From: Syntrophaceae bacterium | Lineage (GTDB): Bacteria; Desulfobacterota; Syntrophia; Syntrophales; PHBD01 | Reading direction: 5' to 3' | Assembly (NCBI GenBank): GCA_013177825.1 | Contig: JABLXX010000002.1 | Coordinates: 1-64,000 of the forward strand | DNA: 64,000 nt | Part shown: positions 61,379 to 64,000 of the stretch, piece by piece | Numbering within the stretch: the first letter of the stretch is position 1 | Layout: every line of letters begins with the position of its first letter | Translations under genes and position numbers: made by a program | The notes under the pieces: generated by a model | Told to the model about the DNA's origin: nothing | The model's input: only the letters and a program-made list of their open reading frames with translations | Database searches by the model: none

Positions 61379-61393
61379 GTTAAAAATTGTAAA
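61379..61393 (+). promoter_or_regulatory. Candidate CpxR-type binding site
   Basis: GTTAA-N5-GTAAA differs by one base from the CpxR consensus GTAAA-N5-GTAAA. It is about 115 bp upstream of the response-regulator start and 240 bp upstream of the EF-hand gene, so it could serve autoregulation. The AT-rich 61370-61410 patch stands out from the GC-rich surroundings. Confidence 0.5.
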
Positions 61394-61632
61394 GCAAAAT
61401 CTAAACCTATCTCCACAAACCGAAACTACGGATTTCGAAAAGGAGGGTGCCGCTGACTCCGGTCTGCCGATCCAGGTTGCCGTGCCTCCCCATTTTTCTG
61501 CGAGTCCGTGAACATTTGTAAAGTTGAGGAGTTCCGCTGCTGGTGCGACCAAAATCGGCATATCGGTTGCTCTTTCGAGCGTTCGGGCACGGCCGATACA
61601 AGAGCCCATTCAACCCTAGAAAGGAGGTTGCC

Positions 61633-62226
61633 ATGGTAAGTGGAATCAGCAGCAGCGGCAGCTCCTCAATTTACGAGTTGAGGCAGCAGATGTTCAGGAG
61701 GATTGGCAGCAACGAAGGCGGGTCGTCCGGCAAATCCGGGATGGCCGGCTATGCCGGGGAGAGTTCGTCCATGTCTGCGGGCGCGCTTTCTTCTTCCCTG
61801 GGAACAGACCAGAGCGGCCTGATCGGCATGCTGGAGAATGATTCGGGTCTGGCAAAGATGGATCAGCAGATGAAGGGTGGCGGCATGTCGGCACCGCCGC
61901 CTCCGCCCGGCGAGGTTTTCGACACGGCCGACGCGGATGGAGACGGTTACGTCACCGAGGATGAACTCACCGCCGTCCTGGGGGACGGTGGAGGGGACAT
62001 CAGCGAGCTGTTCAGCCGGGTCGACACGGACGGCGACGGACTCATCTCCGAGGCCGAGGATGAGGCGTTCCGGGAAAGCATGGCGTCAACGGAGAAGAAC
62101 GGTCTTGCCGACGGCGGCACGGGCGGCATCGGCGGCCAGGATTGGCGGGCCAGGATGTTCGAGACGATGCAGCAGGGTTTCAGCGCGGCTGCATCATCCG
62201 GCTTCTCGACGTCTTTTTACGCGTAG
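61633..62226 (+). CDS. EF-hand domain protein (XopAW-like)
   Basis: A 197-residue Ser/Gly-rich soluble protein. Two EF-hand loops are visible: DTADADGDGYVTEDELT (about 99-115) and RVDTDGDGLISEAEDEAF (about 130-147), both with the DxDxDG pattern for calcium binding. The first 90 residues are low-complexity, with a Pro run before the first loop. The end is Phe/Ser-rich. There is no signal peptide. Such proteins are widespread and functionally unknown. It starts at ATG 61633 behind AAAGGAGG and is divergent from the CpxR-like regulator. Confidence 0.88.
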   Translation: MVSGISSSGSSSIYELRQQMFRRIGSNEGGSSGKSGMAGYAGESSSMSAGALSSSLGTDQSGLIGMLENDSGLAKMDQQMKGGGMSAPPPPPGEVFDTADADGDGYVTEDELTAVLGDGGGDISELFSRVDTDGDGLISEAEDEAFRESMASTEKNGLADGGTGGIGGQDWRARMFETMQQGFSAAASSGFSTSFYA

Positions 62227-62290
62227 CGTTGCATTCACCGGCCGGCGGCCGGGGACGCCGCCGGCTCATCACCTTGGCTGTGCCTTACAG

Positions 62291-62317
62291 GGCCGCTGCT
62301 CAGAAAGAGCAGCGGCC
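62291..62317 (+). terminator. Hairpin after the EF-hand gene
   Basis: GGCCGCTGCT (62291-62300) pairs with AGCAGCGGCC (62308-62317) around a 7-base loop, followed by TCTGTCATTTG. It lies 65 bp after the stop. Confidence 0.7.
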
Positions 62318-62398
62318 TCTGTCATTTGTGTGCTGTCCGCGTGTTCCGGCGGACCCGTGCGGTCCGGGGGGGATGGGAGAGAGGCCCGGCGGCACCCC

Positions 62399-64000
62399 TC
62401 AGGGACGGGGTCCCCATAGGGCGCCCCGGAGGCCGGAGAATCTTGCCGTCCGGCGGGCGCAGGCGGCGGTGAAGACGTCCTGTCGCCCGCAGATCTCGAT
62501 CCGGTTGCGGGCGCGGGTAACGGCGGTGTAGAGAAGCTCCCGCGTCAGAACCGGCGTGTCCCGGTCCGGCAGGACCAGGAGGACCCGGTCGAACTCGGAT
62601 CCCTGGCTCTTGTGGACCGTCGTGGCCCAGACCGTCTCGTGCTCCGGAAGCCGGGACGGCGGCAGGGAACGGAGCGACCCGTCGGGGCTCCGGAAGAAGG
62701 CCCGCAACTCCCCTCCGGCGTCCCGGTCCGGGAGGATCATGCCCACGTCTCCGTTGAAAAGCCTGAGCGGATAGTCGTTTCGGGTGATCATGACGGGACG
62801 GCCTTGATACCATCGGCCTTCCGGCCGGATGAGCCCACGCCGGCGGAGAATCCGCTCCGCGAGGTCGTTGACGGCGGCCACTCCGTAGGGACCCTCCCGA
62901 AGGGCGCAGAGGACCCGGAACCGGTCCAGGAGCTTGAGGGCCGCCTCGGGATCGGCGGCGTCCCGGAAATCCGCCGGCATTTCCCCGAGGCGCTCCTCCA
63001 GGAGACGCGGAAGGACTTCGGGCCGCGGCAGGTCCAGCCAGCGGAGGTCGGCGAAGCGCCCGCTGCGGGCCGCTTCGAGGGCCCGCCGCCCATCCCCTTC
63101 GTTGACGGCGCGGCCGACCGCTCCGATGCCGCTGCCCTCTCCGAACCGCCAGCTCTTCCGGAGGGTCGCGATGCAGTCTCCCAGGACGGAGGTCTCTTCC
63201 CCCGGCTCCGCTGCGGGAAGCGTCTCTCCGGTCATCTTCTCGTATCGTATTCGGTGACTGGAGGAGTAGCCGTGGTCGCGGCCGGTGTCGCAGATGTCCC
63301 CCAGGACGGCCCCCGCCTCCACGGAGGCAAGCTGGTCCCGGTCGCCCAGGAGGATGAGGCGGGTCCGTGCCGGGAGGGCCTGGACGAGGCGGGAGAAGAG
63401 GGCCAGGTCCACCATGGACGCCTCGTCGACCACCACCGCGTCCGCCGCCAGGGGATGGGCGGCGTCGTGACGGAACGAGGCCGTCCCGGGAATGCTTCCC
63501 AGGAGCCGATGGACCGTCGAGGCCTCGTCGGGAATGCACGCCCGGACGGACTCGGGGCAGGGCAGGATGCGGGCGACTTCCCGGATGGACTCCTGAAGGC
63601 GGGCCGCCGCCTTGCCCGTCGGGGCGGCCAGGGCGATGCGGAATCCCGTGTCGCTCTGCTCGAGGAGGAGCGCCAGGATCTTGGCCACGGTGTAGGTCTT
63701 TCCCGTTCCCGGGCCGCCGGAGAGGACGCAGAGCCGCTTCGTCACCGCTGTGAAGGCGGCGGCCTTCTGCCAGTCCGTTTCGCCGCCGTTGAGCGGGAAG
63801 AGGCGGTTCAGGCCGTCCCGGAGCAACGCCTCGTCGATCTCCCCGGGATCGTCGGCGGCGCGGCCCCGGAGTCCCTCCGCCAGTTTCCGCTCGTAGTCCC
63901 AGTAGCGGTAGAGGTAGAGCCTCGTCCCGTCCAGGACCAGGGGCTTCCAGTCTCCGGGCCCGCCCACGACAGGGCTCTTCGCCAGGATCTCCAGCCAGCG
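62399..64000 (-). CDS. recD: RecD-like exodeoxyribonuclease V alpha subunit / helicase (cut by window end)
   Basis: The frame is open to the last base, so the N-terminus lies outside the window. At least 533 residues remain. SF1B helicase motifs appear in order: motif I SGGPGTGKTYTVAKIL, PTGKAAARLQESI, motif II VVVDEASMVDLAL, LLGDRDQLASVEAGAVLGD, TTVHKSQGSEFDRVLLVLP and the arginine motif LYTAVTRARNRIEIC. It would work with RecB and RecC in double-strand break repair. No recB or recC is seen because the operon would continue beyond the edge. A RecD2-type helicase is possible but less likely given the WQKAAAF/motif I layout. Confidence 0.9.
   Translation of the reverse strand, partial: RWLEILAKSPVVGGPGDWKPLVLDGTRLYLYRYWDYERKLAEGLRGRAADDPGEIDEALLRDGLNRLFPLNGGETDWQKAAAFTAVTKRLCVLSGGPGTGKTYTVAKILALLLEQSDTGFRIALAAPTGKAAARLQESIREVARILPCPESVRACIPDEASTVHRLLGSIPGTASFRHDAAHPLAADAVVVDEASMVDLALFSRLVQALPARTRLILLGDRDQLASVEAGAVLGDICDTGRDHGYSSSHRIRYEKMTGETLPAAEPGEETSVLGDCIATLRKSWRFGEGSGIGAVGRAVNEGDGRRALEAARSGRFADLRWLDLPRPEVLPRLLEERLGEMPADFRDAADPEAALKLLDRFRVLCALREGPYGVAAVNDLAERILRRRGLIRPEGRWYQGRPVMITRNDYPLRLFNGDVGMILPDRDAGGELRAFFRSPDGSLRSLPPSRLPEHETVWATTVHKSQGSEFDRVLLVLPDRDTPVLTRELLYTAVTRARNRIEICGRQDVFTAACARRTARFSGLRGALWGPRP

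Overview
The window looks like a piece of chromosome from an anaerobic Gram-negative bacterium, most likely a deltaproteobacterium (Desulfobacterota; a Syntrophales-type syntroph is my best guess, from gene content only). The reasons are a tungsten-type aldehyde:ferredoxin oxidoreductase, an indolepyruvate:ferredoxin oxidoreductase next to an FrhB-like protein, rubrerythrin, several acyl-CoA ligases, a thiolase and a crotonase, together with outer-membrane proteins (LpxR type, OmpA type) and a sigma-54 activator. No rRNA, tRNA, CRISPR array or phage module was seen.

Positions 1-17,690 form an AT-richer accessory region of small envelope and stress genes: BON-domain proteins (two of them sharing a neighbouring CsbD gene), DUF3309, YtxH, a Spy/CpxP-like protein, an entericidin-like lipoprotein, OmpA lipoproteins (one with a vWA domain, one with a possible cysteine-peptidase tail), a three-BON OsmY-like protein, an lmo0937-type peptide and an LpxR-type lipid A deacylase. 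The region has been duplicated and is decaying. A hairpin-bearing module linked to the start of an ABM-domain gene occurs at four loci. One BON gene has a stop at codon 3, an outer-membrane barrel gene is frameshifted, and relics of ABM, OmpA and a cytidylate-kinase-like gene are visible. It also holds a fused acetyl-CoA hydrolase/transferase-GNAT protein.

Positions 17,690-20,415 are a nest of insertion sequences: an IS21-family element with a 5-bp target duplication sits inside the end of an IS3-family transposase gene. Its istA has lost an internal segment.

From 20.5 kb the DNA is GC-rich and gene-dense. A cytoplasmic NarX/NarL-like pair is divergent from an MFS carrier, an acyl-CoA ligase and a thiolase (20.5-27.4 kb), which together suggest uptake and CoA-dependent breakdown of a carboxylic acid. 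Next come aldehyde:ferredoxin oxidoreductase divergent from a GntR/FCD regulator, and an frhB-like/iorA/iorB operon (27.6-35.7 kb), all linked to low-potential ferredoxin chemistry. Positions 35.7-43 kb hold an OmpR-type two-component system, two exported proteins, an ECF sigma factor, a QueG-like iron-sulfur protein and a TMEM175-like channel.

At 43-45.7 kb a sigma-54 activator is divergent from an acetate transporter, with a candidate -24/-12 promoter and an upstream inverted repeat between them. At 46.1-50.9 kb a MerR regulator leads a nitronate-monooxygenase-like/acyl-CoA ligase operon, followed by a thioesterase. The remainder holds lexA with a palindromic operator inside its promoter, rubrerythrin, a UbiA-like enzyme, a crotonase, a Na/Pi cotransporter, an amidase, an exported choloylglycine-hydrolase-family enzyme, a CpxAR-like pair divergent from an EF-hand protein, and a recD cut by the window edge.
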